DNA of 64,000 nucleotides from an uncultured Sulfitobacter sp. (lineage in GTDB: Bacteria; Pseudomonadota; Alphaproteobacteria; Rhodobacterales; Rhodobacteraceae), in assembly GCA_947492925.1 (NCBI GenBank), contig CANLOQ010000004.1, positions 124,001 to 188,000 on the forward strand, in the 5' to 3' direction. Under the pieces are notes generated by a model. It was not told the DNA's origin and did no database searches. It saw only the letters and a list, made by a program, of their open reading frames with translations. Made by a program: the position numbers and the translations under genes. How positions within the stretch are numbered: position 1 is the first letter of the stretch; every line of letters starts with the position of its first letter. This document shows positions 33,672 to 42,248 of this stretch, piece by piece.

Positions 33672-35234
33672 TTAGTTTGTTGCGCCGGGCAGTGGTGTGT
33701 TCAGGTAGGGGAAGACGTCCTGCAACTCAGCTGCAGAAATCGGAGCACCATCAATGAAGGGTGCATTGCCGACAGGCGCATCTTCTGGCGCGCAAAGGCC
33801 CAGATTGATCAGGTCGCTATCGGTGTCTTCCACAGCGCCTTCGATGCCCAGTTCGGCACCAAGAGGCAAGGGATGGCACAATGCACCCATCACCACACGC
33901 AAGGCAATGTCCACCGTGTCGTCACCGGGGCGACGGCCATTGGGGAACCCGGCCAGGTCTTCTGCAACAACGCCAAACGGGCTTTGTGCATCACGCGGTG
34001 TCGCCGGAATGGCGGTGTTCAAGCGCATCATTTCCGAACCGGTAACGGTTGCCTGCTGGTTCACCCCCGGAAAGCCGGTCAGGAATGCGGTGACGAGGTC
34101 CTGACGTGGCAGGTTGGATGGCGCAATATTGTCTGTGGCACCCAAGGCGTCACGGAACAGGATATCGACCAGCGCAGGCAAAGTAGGGTTCGTCACATAA
34201 GTGGCAAGCGCGCTGTCCTGTGTCGGCTCTGCCGCGTTGAACAGATCCTTGTCCGGCAGACCGATGACCAGTTCATTCACCAGGGGCGCGGACAGGCGTG
34301 ATTGCTGTACGTAAGCGCCACCGTACTGTGAAGTGGATGCATAGGTGGGCGATGGGTCTTCAACTTCGCCTTGTGGCAGGCTCGCGGTGGTCCATGCCCC
34401 GATCACTCCGTTACCGTCGCCAGTAACACAGGCAATCGGCACTTCCAGCGCAAGCGATGTGACGTTGAAACGGTCAACCAGATCATCGTTGCTGCGGCTG
34501 TTCTCGATAGAGCCTTCAAGCGGCACGAGGTTGATCAGGTCAAAGACTTCGCCAAGGTTCACAGCAAAGGCTTCGGCACGCTGACCGACAAACACCTTAC
34601 CGCCAACGTCGCAGCCGGGGATGGTCACGTCATGGATCAGGCTGTTGGCATAACCGGCATAGTCGGGAATGGTCTTGGTGCCGATGTTGTCCAGCGGCTT
34701 TGCAAAGGACGTGGCCCCGCCCGCACCTGTCACTGGATTGGCAGTGCCCGAGCGGCGATCGCCTGCGATGTGTGTCAACGTGTAGGTTTCGATCTCATTC
34801 AGTGGATCACTTGCCGCGCCAGTAATCGGGCCAGCGGTCCGCAGCGGGATTGCGACCGTTGCATCACCGATCTGCAGGGCGATGCCCGCACCGTCATTGG
34901 CCAGCTCGTTGTTGAAATCAAACTGAAATGTCACATCCTCGACTGCGTCACCGTCGTTGTCGATGTGGATTTCGTAAATCGCATCGGGGTCCATTGTGAA
35001 GTAATTCGGGCCACCATAGGGGGCCTGCAACGGAATATAGTTAGCGATGAAAGTCACATAGTCGCCGCGGCCCGCTTCATAGCTGCGGAACATATAAAAA
35101 TCCGACGCGTCTACTTTGGGTTGCTCGGTGATCCCCGGCGCTTCGCGGTGCGAAGATGCACCCGCTGTCGATGCGATAAGCGCAGCAACGCTGGCTGTCA
35201 TCGCGAATTTGGCAGTCTTTTTGGTGAATGGCAT
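33672..35234 (-). CDS. DUF4331-family secreted protein
   Basis: A 520-aa exported protein. The signal peptide FAMTASVAALIASTAGA is followed by SSHREAPGITEQPKVDASDF, the DUF4331 opening motif, then YMFRSYEAGRGDYVTFIANY, IDNDGDAVEDVTFQFDFNNE and FDLINLVPLEGSIENSRSND. DUF4331 proteins are acidic extracellular or periplasmic beta-rich proteins without known activity. The ATG at 35234 has AGGAG six bases upstream; a longer frame to 35258 lacks one. It sits between gspK and the prepilin peptidase gene, inside the T2SS locus, so it is a plausible secretion substrate. A divergent promoter lies within 35235-35325. Confidence 0.82.
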   Translation of the reverse strand: MPFTKKTAKFAMTASVAALIASTAGASSHREAPGITEQPKVDASDFYMFRSYEAGRGDYVTFIANYIPLQAPYGGPNYFTMDPDAIYEIHIDNDGDAVEDVTFQFDFNNELANDGAGIALQIGDATVAIPLRTAGPITGAASDPLNEIETYTLTHIAGDRRSGTANPVTGAGGATSFAKPLDNIGTKTIPDYAGYANSLIHDVTIPGCDVGGKVFVGQRAEAFAVNLGEVFDLINLVPLEGSIENSRSNDDLVDRFNVTSLALEVPIACVTGDGNGVIGAWTTASLPQGEVEDPSPTYASTSQYGGAYVQQSRLSAPLVNELVIGLPDKDLFNAAEPTQDSALATYVTNPTLPALVDILFRDALGATDNIAPSNLPRQDLVTAFLTGFPGVNQQATVTGSEMMRLNTAIPATPRDAQSPFGVVAEDLAGFPNGRRPGDDTVDIALRVVMGALCHPLPLGAELGIEGAVEDTDSDLINLGLCAPEDAPVGNAPFIDGAPISAAELQDVFPYLNTPLPGATN

Positions 35235-35325
35235 CCGTCTCTCCTGAGTGAGTGGCAAACCGGCCCTCCCGGTAAATGCTTGTTTTTGTCGAAGGTTTCT
35301 TTTTCATAACCTCGATGTAGTTACG

Positions 35326-35844
35326 GTGGCGGCACGCAGGAGTTTCACTGCCGCTGTAGGTTATTTTCTGAAATCGGCTAAGGGTCTGGGGTTGCTCACT
35401 TTATTTATCACGATTTTGCTGACACTTACCTTGGTCCGTCTGACATGGATTGATTTGCACAGCTTTCGTTTGCCTGATCTTTACACGCTGCCCCTGATTG
35501 CGGCGGGGGTGACGGTGTCCGTGATGGATGGGGGGATCGGGCTGCCCGCGTCATTGATTGGCGGCGCTTTGGGTTTTGGTCTGTTCTGGGCCGTGGGGAC
35601 GTTCTATTTCTCACGCAAGGGGATTGAGGGGCTTGGGTTGGGCGACGCAAAGCTCTTTGCGGCAAGCGGAACCTGGCTTGGGGTCATGTGGCTGCCGCAT
35701 GTTTTACTCATTGCTGCGGGGGGCGGTCTGATCTTCGCACTGGTTTTCAAACGCCACCGCACGCCCGCGATAGCATTCGGTCCCTGGCTTGCCTTGGGTT
35801 TTTGGAGCGTCTGGATTTTTGTCCAGCTGACTTCCCTGCCTTGA
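35326..35844 (+). CDS. A24-family prepilin peptidase (short GspO/TadV type)
   Basis: Membrane aspartic protease that cleaves prepilin leaders. The two catalytic Asp motifs are present: RLTWIDLHSFRLPDLYTLPL and GLGLGDAKLFAASGTWLGVM (GxGD). The N-terminal methylase domain of full PilD/GspO is absent, as in TadV/CpaA. Several membrane helices cover the rest (HVLLIAAGGGLIFALVF; GPWLALGFWSVWIFVQ). The start is uncertain: the frame is open from 35248, I list a GTG at 35326, and a TTG at 35392 preceded by AAGGG is also possible. It is the only peptidase in the window able to process the T2SS pseudopilins and possibly Flp. Confidence 0.8.
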   Translation: MAARRSFTAAVGYFLKSAKGLGLLTLFITILLTLTLVRLTWIDLHSFRLPDLYTLPLIAAGVTVSVMDGGIGLPASLIGGALGFGLFWAVGTFYFSRKGIEGLGLGDAKLFAASGTWLGVMWLPHVLLIAAGGGLIFALVFKRHRTPAIAFGPWLALGFWSVWIFVQLTSLP

Positions 35845-36054
35845 TAAGCCTCACACGCATGTTGGGAGTAACGCAGATGCAATTCCGCGCCAATCCCAGT
35901 CAAGCATCTACACCGTAGCATGACCCTTTCCTGCGTTTGCGCGGCATTACCCATACCACAGCATTGATCTGCTTGCAGCACATGCTCGTTTGTTTTTATT
36001 GAAGCACTGGCCAACCTGACCGAAAGCGGTCACCCCCCTGCATCACATTTAGCC

Positions 36055-37125
36055 CTAAAGACAACCGGCAAGAGTGCGGGCCATATTGCGGATCAGCTGC
36101 GGGTAGAGCGTAGGGCCGGGTTCCAGCTCCATGCCAAGAGGATCAATCACCCCAGTCTTTGCCGTCGTTCCGTCAAGGACTGTCGTCACCAGACCCGCAT
36201 TGAACTGCGGCTCTGCCAGCACACAGGCGACCCCCTCCTCACGCACCCTTTCCTGAATTTCCGCAATCCTTGCTGGGCTTGGATCTGCCGCGTCACTTAG
36301 CGAAATGGCACCCGATGCAGGAAAATCAAAAGCTGTCTCGAAATACTGGTAGGCGTCATGAAAGACGACAAAGCGGCCCCCCCGCACCGGTGCCAGCATT
36401 TCCGACACCTCGGCAGACAGCGCCACCATCTCGGCCTTTGCATCTGCTGCATTGGCAAAATACGCACCCGCATTTTCCGGATCTGCAGAGGAAAGTTCCG
36501 CCGCGATCAGGTCAAGCCAAGCTGTCGCGTTGCCGGGCGACAACCATGCATGTGGGTCATGCGCACCGTGGTCATGTTCGGCGTGGTCGTGTTCGGCGTG
36601 CGCGTGGTCTTCATGTTTCTCGTCGTGGGCATGGTCTTCATGCTGGTGCGCATCTTCTTCGGCGTGGTCTTCGTGGTCATGACCGCTTTCCTTGACGTGG
36701 TTGTGGTCCGCCTCTTCCGGATCATGATCGTCATGTTTTTCGTGCTCTTCGTGACTATGCACATCAAAGGATGCACCTTCACGAAAATCCAGCAGCGCGG
36801 TTTCCTCCGCCTCCAGCAGCGTCATCACACTTGCCCCGGATGCCAGCGTTTCCACCGCATCCTCCATCCAAGGTGTTAGATCCCTGCCCATCCAGATCAT
36901 TATGTCGGCTTCCTGCAAGGCCGTCGCTTCGGACGGGCGCAGATTGTATTCATGCGGGGACGCGCCGGGCGGCAAGATCAGACCGGGCGTGCCGACCCCT
37001 TCCATCACACGGGCGACAAGCGAATGAACCGGCGCAATATCCACCGCAACGTTCGGCACATCGGCAAGGGCGCTCCCCCCAATCAAAGTTGCGACAGCAC
37101 TAAAGGATGCGAGCTTTCTGGACAT
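36055..37125 (-). CDS. znuA: High-affinity zinc ABC transporter substrate-binding protein ZnuA
   Basis: Periplasmic zinc-binding protein (356 aa). The signal peptide ends at ALA, then DVPNVAVDIAPVHSLVARVM. The zinc ligands appear as His in PVHSLVARV, in GASPHEYNLRPSEA and in FHDAYQYFE. A long His/Asp/Glu-rich loop runs from about residue 120 to 195 (segments such as HDEKHEDHAHAEHDHAEHDH), longer than in many ZnuA proteins. The ATG at 37125 follows AGGTGG at 4-5 bases and is preferred to the one at 37152. It is divergent from zur across a 77-bp region. Confidence 0.94.
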   Translation of the reverse strand: MSRKLASFSAVATLIGGSALADVPNVAVDIAPVHSLVARVMEGVGTPGLILPPGASPHEYNLRPSEATALQEADIMIWMGRDLTPWMEDAVETLASGASVMTLLEAEETALLDFREGASFDVHSHEEHEKHDDHDPEEADHNHVKESGHDHEDHAEEDAHQHEDHAHDEKHEDHAHAEHDHAEHDHGAHDPHAWLSPGNATAWLDLIAAELSSADPENAGAYFANAADAKAEMVALSAEVSEMLAPVRGGRFVVFHDAYQYFETAFDFPASGAISLSDAADPSPARIAEIQERVREEGVACVLAEPQFNAGLVTTVLDGTTAKTGVIDPLGMELEPGPTLYPQLIRNMARTLAGCL

Positions 37126-37202
37126 GGGACCACCTGTGTGATTGTATAACATTTACAGATGACATAAATGATATGACATAACATGACAAGTGAGGCTTTG
37201 GG
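37126..37202. promoter_or_regulatory. Divergent znuA/zur promoter region with probable Zur operator
   Basis: The AT-rich 77 bp between znuA and zur contains related elements in opposite orientation (TGTATAACATTTA at 37142-37154 and GATATGACATAACATGAC near 37171-37188), resembling the TGTTATA/TATAACA pattern of alphaproteobacterial Zur sites. Position between a zinc importer and its repressor fits autoregulation. The exact operator boundaries are inferred. Confidence 0.55.
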
Positions 37203-37700
37203 ATGTCAGCAGAAAACCACAAGGCAATCGGTTTTGCGGAACATGACCACAGGGCTTGCGTTGCTCAGGCATTAAGGGCAGCCCAGAACCGTTGCGTTGC
37301 CGAAGGCCTGCGACTGACACCCGTACGGCGCAAGGTTCTGGAGTTGTTGCTGCGCGAACACCGCGCCCTTGGCGCCTATGCAATCCTTGATTTGCTGCGC
37401 GACGCTGGCTTTGGTTCCCAGCCGCCCGTGGCCTACCGCGCTCTCGATTTTCTGGCTGAAAACGGCTTTGTTCACAAAATTGAGCGTTTGAACGCCTTTG
37501 TTGCCTGCGCCCATCCGGGCGAAAGCCATTCGCCCGCCTTCATGATCTGCCGCAAGTGCGATGCCGTCGCAGAAGCACAATCAACACCGGCCAAAGGCGC
37601 GCTTGGCGATGCTGCACGCGCCGCCGGGTTCCAGATTGAAAAAACGGTCGTCGAGGCCGAAGGCATTTGCCCGTCCTGCGTGGACAAGGTGGACGCATGA
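37203..37700 (+). CDS. zur: Zinc uptake regulator Zur (Fur family)
   Basis: A 165-aa Fur-family repressor. Winged-helix part: LRLTPVRRKVLELLLREHRA and PPVAYRALDFLAENGFVHKI. Metal motifs: HPGESHSPAFMICRKCDAVA with Cys-X2-Cys, and the C-terminal CPSC pair that forms the structural zinc site. Zur rather than Fur is supported by the neighbours: divergent from znuA and 5'-overlapping znuC. Confidence 0.93.
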   Translation: MSAENHKAIGFAEHDHRACVAQALRAAQNRCVAEGLRLTPVRRKVLELLLREHRALGAYAILDLLRDAGFGSQPPVAYRALDFLAENGFVHKIERLNAFVACAHPGESHSPAFMICRKCDAVAEAQSTPAKGALGDAARAAGFQIEKTVVEAEGICPSCVDKVDA

Positions 37701-38452
37701 GACTGATATCGGTCAAGAACCTGAGCGTGGCCTACGGCGCAAATACCGTGCTGCGCAATGTTGCACTGCATCTGGATGCGGGTGAAATCGTGACGATTGT
37801 AGGCCCGAACGGGTCCGGCAAAACCAGCCTGCTGCGCGCCATCATCGGGGCGGCACAGCCGACAGGTGGCAGCATCACCCTGCAACCGGGTCTCAAGGTC
37901 GGTTACGTGCCACAACGCCTGCATATCGACCCCACCCTGCCGATCACGGTCGAGCGTTTCATGCGCCTGTCGAACCGGGAAACAGCGGCGGCCTGCCGGG
38001 TATCGCTGGAAACAGCGGGCGTGCCGGATTTGCTGAAAAGGCAGATGTCACAGCTTTCCGGTGGGCAGTTCCAGCGCGTTATGCTGGCCCGCGCCCTGAC
38101 CAACCGCCCTGACGTCTTGCTGCTGGACGAGGCAACGCAGGGTCTGGATCATCCCGGTTCGGCAGCGTTTTACCAGCAGATCGAGACCGTGCGCCGCGAT
38201 ACCGGATGCGCAGTGCTGATGATCAGCCATGAACTGCACGTGGTGATGAGCGCGTCTGACAGGGTGATCTGTCTGAACGGTCATGTCTGTTGCGAAGGGG
38301 CGCCGGCGGTCGTCGCCTCTGCGCCGGAGTACCGCGCGCTGTTCGGGACAGGCACGGGCGGCGCTTTGGCGCTTTACCGGCACGAACACGACCACCATCA
38401 CGATCACGATCACGATCACGACCACACACATCGCCACGAGGCCGCCGAATAA
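37697..38452 (+). CDS. znuC: Zinc ABC transporter ATP-binding protein ZnuC
   Basis: ATPase (251 aa) of the zinc importer. Walker A IVGPNGSGKTSLLRAIIGAA, signature QLSGGQFQRVMLARALTNRP, Walker B VLLLDEATQGLDHPGSA, H-loop LMISHELHVVMSA. The C-terminus is an unusual His/Asp tail (HEHDHHHDHDHDHDHTHRHE), encoded by a short CACGAT-type repeat, which may sense or store zinc. The start at 37697 overlaps the zur stop, and the stop overlaps znuB (TAATG). Confidence 0.94.
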   Translation: MRLISVKNLSVAYGANTVLRNVALHLDAGEIVTIVGPNGSGKTSLLRAIIGAAQPTGGSITLQPGLKVGYVPQRLHIDPTLPITVERFMRLSNRETAAACRVSLETAGVPDLLKRQMSQLSGGQFQRVMLARALTNRPDVLLLDEATQGLDHPGSAAFYQQIETVRRDTGCAVLMISHELHVVMSASDRVICLNGHVCCEGAPAVVASAPEYRALFGTGTGGALALYRHEHDHHHDHDHDHDHTHRHEAAE

Positions 38453-39249
38453 TGCTGGATGATTTTATGACCCGCGCCACGCTTGCCGGCGTTGGCGTGG
38501 CTTTCGCCGCCGCCCCGCTTGGCTGCTTTGTGGTCTGGCGACGCATGGCGTATTTCGGCGATGCGACCGCTCATGCAGCAATCCTGGGCGTTGCCCTGTC
38601 GCTGGCGCTTGAGATGTCGATCTTTGCCGGTACGATGGCCGTGGCATTGGTCATGGCGCTGACTGTGACTTTGCTGGCCGGTCGCGGCTATGCGATGGAT
38701 ACGCTTCTTGGGGTGCTGGCCCATTCCGCACTGGCCTTTGGTCTGGTAGCGGTGTCGTTCATTTCTGGCGTTCGCATTGACCTGATGGCCTACCTGTTTG
38801 GCGATATTCTTGCCGTGTCGCGCACCGATCTGATGGTGATCTGGGGTGGAGCCGCGCTTGTGGTCGCGCTGATCCTGTGGCGCTGGTCAGCCCTGCTCAC
38901 GTCTACCCTCAACGAAGAACTGGCCTATGCCAGCGGGCTGAACCCAAGACGTGAACAGCTTATTCTGACGGTGTCTCTTGCAATTGTCGTTGCTGTCGCA
39001 ATCAAGGTGGTTGGCGTACTCCTGATCGCTGCCCTACTAATCATCCCGGCCGCTGCGGCCCGGGGGCTGGCACGCACGCCAGAGGCGATGGCAGTAATCT
39101 CCGGAGGCATCGGCACCATCTCCGCTGTCGCGGGGCTTCAGGGGGCGTATGTATTCGACACGCCCGCCGGGCCATCCATCGTGTGCGTCGCCGCCATCCT
39201 CTTTGCGGTCCTGAACCTTGTCGGCTGGCGCAGCACGTCAGGTGCATGA
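38452..39249 (+). CDS. znuB: Zinc ABC transporter permease ZnuB
   Basis: ABC-3 family inner-membrane permease (265 aa). About eight hydrophobic segments, with family motifs GCFVVWRRMAYFGDATAHAA, DTLLGVLAHSALAFGLVAVS, GDILAVSRTDLMVI, EELAYASGLNPRREQLILTV and VGVLLIAALLIIPAAAARGL. The ATG is taken at 38452, overlapping the znuC stop; a longer frame upstream is an overlap artefact. A 48-bp gap separates it from the convergent tonB. Confidence 0.94.
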   Translation: MLDDFMTRATLAGVGVAFAAAPLGCFVVWRRMAYFGDATAHAAILGVALSLALEMSIFAGTMAVALVMALTVTLLAGRGYAMDTLLGVLAHSALAFGLVAVSFISGVRIDLMAYLFGDILAVSRTDLMVIWGGAALVVALILWRWSALLTSTLNEELAYASGLNPRREQLILTVSLAIVVAVAIKVVGVLLIAALLIIPAAAARGLARTPEAMAVISGGIGTISAVAGLQGAYVFDTPAGPSIVCVAAILFAVLNLVGWRSTSGA

Positions 39250-39297
39250 ATGCTATTCACGGACGCGCCGGGCGGCACCAGGAGCAACCGGCCATCG

Positions 39298-40137
39298 TCA
39301 TTTTCGCTGAAATGTAACTGGCAAATTGAACTTGTACTGCGCAGCGTCTAGCCCCTTGGGTGCACCGGGATAGCGCGCGCGCTGAACCGCGCGGACCGCC
39401 GCTTTGTCCAGACGGCCACTGCCGGAAGACCTTACAATCGACACGCCTTTCAACCGCCCAGCACGCGATACAGTGATCCGCAGTACCGTCGTCCCGCTCA
39501 CCTTTGTTCCGGCGGGATAGCTTTTGCGGCGCTCCACCCGGTTGCGTATCGCCGCCCCCCAGTTGGCCATCAAGCTGCGACGCGTTGCAGCAGAGACGGA
39601 CGCGGATTGAGCTACTTTTGCCTTTCCAGCAGTCTTTCCCACCTGCCCGCCCTTGGCTTTTTGCGATCTTGCCGGCGATGTCGTCTTGGGTTTTGCAACC
39701 TTCCCGGTTTTTGCAACGGGTTTCGTTTTTTTCACGGTCCGTGTCTTGGGCCGCGAAGACGCTTTGGGCGCGTGCCATTCCGTTGCGGGTTTTGCCGTTT
39801 CGGTATCAATCCGAGGTGCGGTATGCGGCAACGCAGGGGTCAACGGTGCCGGTCCGACGGGCTTGCTTGGCCGCGCGCCTGACTGAGGGGTTGAAAATAC
39901 AGGCTCTGGCTCGGCTGGCGCAGCCAGCGCCGCGTGCACCTGCTGCGCCGCTTCAACCGGTCTGGTCCACGCCGCCACGTGGTCTGCCATTGCATCGTTG
40001 CTCGCCACCAAGGATATGCTGGCCTGCCCCGCATTCCCTGTCGACTGCGCGCCCGATGGCCCAAACTGCAGGAACAGCCCCACATGCACCACAGCGGCGA
40101 AGCCCGTGAAGACGCCGAATTCTGCCAGCCGCATCAT
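39298..40137 (-). CDS. tonB: TonB energy transducer
   Basis: TonB-family protein (279 aa). N-terminal membrane anchor (FGVFTGFAAVVHVGLFLQFG), a long Pro/Lys/Ala-rich periplasm-spanning region with many Lys (KTRTVKKTKPVAKTGKVAKP) and a C-terminal TonB domain: KSYPAGTKVSGTTVLRITVS, AGRLKGVSIVRSSGSGRLDK, AVRAVQRARYPGAP. It is the last gene of the riboswitch-headed operon and overlaps exbD. It presumably energises BtuB and perhaps other receptors. Confidence 0.92.
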   Translation of the reverse strand: MMRLAEFGVFTGFAAVVHVGLFLQFGPSGAQSTGNAGQASISLVASNDAMADHVAAWTRPVEAAQQVHAALAAPAEPEPVFSTPQSGARPSKPVGPAPLTPALPHTAPRIDTETAKPATEWHAPKASSRPKTRTVKKTKPVAKTGKVAKPKTTSPARSQKAKGGQVGKTAGKAKVAQSASVSAATRRSLMANWGAAIRNRVERRKSYPAGTKVSGTTVLRITVSRAGRLKGVSIVRSSGSGRLDKAAVRAVQRARYPGAPKGLDAAQYKFNLPVTFQRK

Positions 40138-40520
40138 TTTCGTTCCGTCGCCAGTTGCACAGCCTGAAACCCCAGCGCTGACAAACGGGTCAGCACCTTC
40201 GCCAGTTCAGCGGCTGGCAATGCAGCGTCCGCGCGGATCAAAACCTTGGCCTTGTCCGGGTCAGTTGTTTCCGCCAACATCTCCCATACCGCTGCATCGC
40301 GCAGATCGTCCAGCGCAAGCGTGCCGTCCATGGAAAGGTGCAGACGCAGGTCGTCAGCCGGTGCAGAGCCCTGCTCTGCCACAGGCGGGCTGACCTCCAA
40401 AGGCGGCGGGGCCATGATCTGAGCGCTCATCAGGAAAAAGATAAGCAACAGAAAAACCACGTTGATCATCGGAAGGGCCGGTTCGTGCTCACGCTTTGGT
40501 TTGGGCTGCGAAAAGTCCAT
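40134..40520 (-). CDS. exbD: ExbD-family biopolymer transport protein (second copy)
   Basis: A 128-aa ExbD with one N-terminal helix carrying the proton-pathway region: PALPMINVVFLLLIFFLMSA. The usual catalytic Asp of ExbD (D25 in E. coli, in LIDVVFLLLVFFM-type segments) is replaced by Asn in PMINVVFLLL, unlike its neighbour, which has LIDVVFLLLVFFMLAAQF. The periplasmic domain ends in ADAALPAAELAKVLTRLSAL. It overlaps tonB and starts 3 bp after the other exbD. Confidence 0.88.
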   Translation of the reverse strand: MDFSQPKPKREHEPALPMINVVFLLLIFFLMSAQIMAPPPLEVSPPVAEQGSAPADDLRLHLSMDGTLALDDLRDAAVWEMLAETTDPDKAKVLIRADAALPAAELAKVLTRLSALGFQAVQLATERK

Positions 40521-40523
40521 CGG

Positions 40524-40901
40524 TCATTCCACCACAACAAGCCGACGAAAGCCTGCGTCCGTCAGGCGTTGTGCAAGATCTGTAAGCCGCTGCACATCGG
40601 CACCGTCGCGCGCACGCAGCAGGATCGCATCATCCGGCGCGGATGTAAGCGGCAACAGCGCCTGCACCAGATCGGCATCGGTCTGCGGAGTGCCGTTCAG
40701 CAGAACGCCCTCTGGCAGCAATGTGATCAGACGCGGCGGCCCGGTGTAGTCACCGCCGCCCCCGCCCCGCGCCAGATCAATCGCGTTCTCACGCCCGAAC
40801 TGGGCGGCCAGCATAAAAAACACCAGCAACAGAAACACCACATCAATCAGCGGTGTCAGCGCCGGTTTGCGCCGTGTCCGCGTGGGAGCAAAGGCAAACA
40901 T
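40524..40901 (-). CDS. exbD: ExbD-family biopolymer transport protein (first copy)
   Basis: A 125-aa ExbD. The membrane segment reads TPLIDVVFLLLVFFMLAAQF with the conserved Asp for proton movement. The periplasmic domain contains LNGTPQTDADLVQALLPLTS and ILLRARDGADVQRLTDLAQR. It overlaps exbB by 1 bp (ATG at 40901) and precedes a second, Asp-less ExbD. Confidence 0.92.
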   Translation of the reverse strand: MFAFAPTRTRRKPALTPLIDVVFLLLVFFMLAAQFGRENAIDLARGGGGGDYTGPPRLITLLPEGVLLNGTPQTDADLVQALLPLTSAPDDAILLRARDGADVQRLTDLAQRLTDAGFRRLVVVE

Positions 40902-41554
40902 CAGGCCTCGCGCGCCTTGAGTGTCGGGGTTGGCTCGGGTGCGGTGAAGATCCGCGTGGCCGCGTCTTCCATATCTGCCTGAACCCGGTCAGCGATACTC
41001 TCGACCCAGCTTAAGGCCATAGACGCGGGGATCGCGACGGCCATCCCGGCAGCGGTGGTAAGCAGAGCTTCCCATATGCCGCCTGCCAACACCGATGGGT
41101 CGGCCTGATTGCCACTGTCCTGCAGCGCCTGAAAGGCCGCGATCATGCCCAGCACGGTGCCAAGCAATCCGATCAGGGGCGCAATCGTCGCGATCAATTC
41201 CAGCGGGCGCAGCCCCGCACGCGTATCCCGAAGCAGCGATTTGGCGACCCGGGTGGTTTCCTCGCGCGCCTCTGCATCCGTCAACTGCGCGTTGCGCTGG
41301 TTGCACATGGCCGCATGGGCCAGCGTCGCGCGCAGGCTGCGCTGATTGTCCAAAGTGGCAATCGCCTTGTCACGCCGTCCGTTGCACCAGTCGCTAAGTG
41401 CCGCATCGGTGTTTGACGAAGACCATGCGCCCGCACGCAGAAGTCGCCAGATTTTCCAAAGGATAATCGCCAGCGTCAGCACCGAAAGCACAGCGATCAG
41501 CCATAGTGCGGGTCCGCCGCGTTCCAGAAATGTTGTCAGCCCGTCGAGGTTCAT
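40901..41554 (-). CDS. exbB: ExbB-family proton channel protein
   Basis: MotA/TolQ/ExbB-type membrane protein (217 aa) with three helices: [20 protein letters not shown] near the start, [20 protein letters not shown], and [20 protein letters not shown]. The family Thr/Pro positions in the last two helices are present. The gene starts 13 bp after cbiZ. It forms the TonB motor with the two ExbDs and TonB. Confidence 0.93.
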   Translation of the reverse strand: MNLDGLTTFLERGGPALWLIAVLSVLTLAIILWKIWRLLRAGAWSSSNTDAALSDWCNGRRDKAIATLDNQRSLRATLAHAAMCNQRNAQLTDAEAREETTRVAKSLLRDTRAGLRPLELIATIAPLIGLLGTVLGMIAAFQALQDSGNQADPSVLAGGIWEALLTTAAGMAVAIPASMALSWVESIADRVQADMEDAATRIFTAPEPTPTLKAREA

Positions 41555-41567
41555 CTTACATCTCCTT

Positions 41568-42248
41568 TCATTCCGATTTATGGCGCATCGTTTTTTCTGT
41601 ATCGCCTAGATCGTAGGTTCGCATCCACGCCTGCGTGCCTTTGGCCACCGCGTCATAAACCGCGCGGCCTGCGGCCTCGCCGGTTTCGGTATGAAGTCCG
41701 GCGTAAGGTGTGTCGCCAACGGGGCTGGCAACCGCAACGCAATCGGTACCCGTGCCGGTCGCAATACCTGTCTCAAGAACCAGCCCCGCATCCATCACCG
41801 CCGCGGTCCTCGCCTGCACGACAATGCTCATTGTCTCCAACAGGGCAGCTTGGGTCAGGGGTTGGTTCAGCCGCAAAGCAATATTGATTGTGCCCCAGTT
41901 CTGCCCGGTCCGGCCGAGCCTGTGGCCCACGCGTTCGGCATTGGAAAATCCGACCGTCGCAACTGCATGGGCAACCGTGCCTCCTATTGTCACCGTTCTT
42001 TCAGTGTAGCACCGAATGTCGCGCGAGGTGAGGAAGGTTACGGCATCGCTCGCCTTGCGCGCGACAAGTTCGCCCGCCAGCCATGTGGGCACATCAAGAT
42101 CGGGCGTCAGATCGGCATTGCGGACCTCGCGCCACAGAATGCGACGTGCGATGACAAAGCCGGGACGATTGATCGTCCAGCTGAGCACTTGCAGATCAGC
42201 CCCAAGGTCGAATGTCATCCATGGCCGCTCAAGTGTCAGCATGCTCAT
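41568..42248 (-). CDS. cbiZ: Adenosylcobinamide amidohydrolase CbiZ
   Basis: Cobinamide-salvage amidohydrolase (226 aa) that cleaves the aminopropanol arm of adenosylcobinamide, or of adenosylpseudocobalamin, to give adenosylcobyric acid for rebuilding cobalamin. Family motifs are [60 protein letters not shown] and [13 protein letters not shown]. The ATG at 42248 overlaps the btuD stop (ATGA); another in-frame ATG is 6 bases later. Placement inside the B12 uptake operon supports the assignment. CbiZ is known from archaea and from Rhodobacter-type bacteria. Confidence 0.88.
   Translation of the reverse strand: MSMLTLERPWMTFDLGADLQVLSWTINRPGFVIARRILWREVRNADLTPDLDVPTWLAGELVARKASDAVTFLTSRDIRCYTERTVTIGGTVAHAVATVGFSNAERVGHRLGRTGQNWGTINIALRLNQPLTQAALLETMSIVVQARTAAVMDAGLVLETGIATGTGTDCVAVASPVGDTPYAGLHTETGEAAGRAVYDAVAKGTQAWMRTYDLGDTEKTMRHKSE

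Noticed and set aside
38390-38430. Short tandem CACGAT/GATCAC repeats at the znuC end, considered as a repeat locus or CRISPR
   Set aside because: They are in frame and encode a His/Asp tail of ZnuC; there is no spacer structure.
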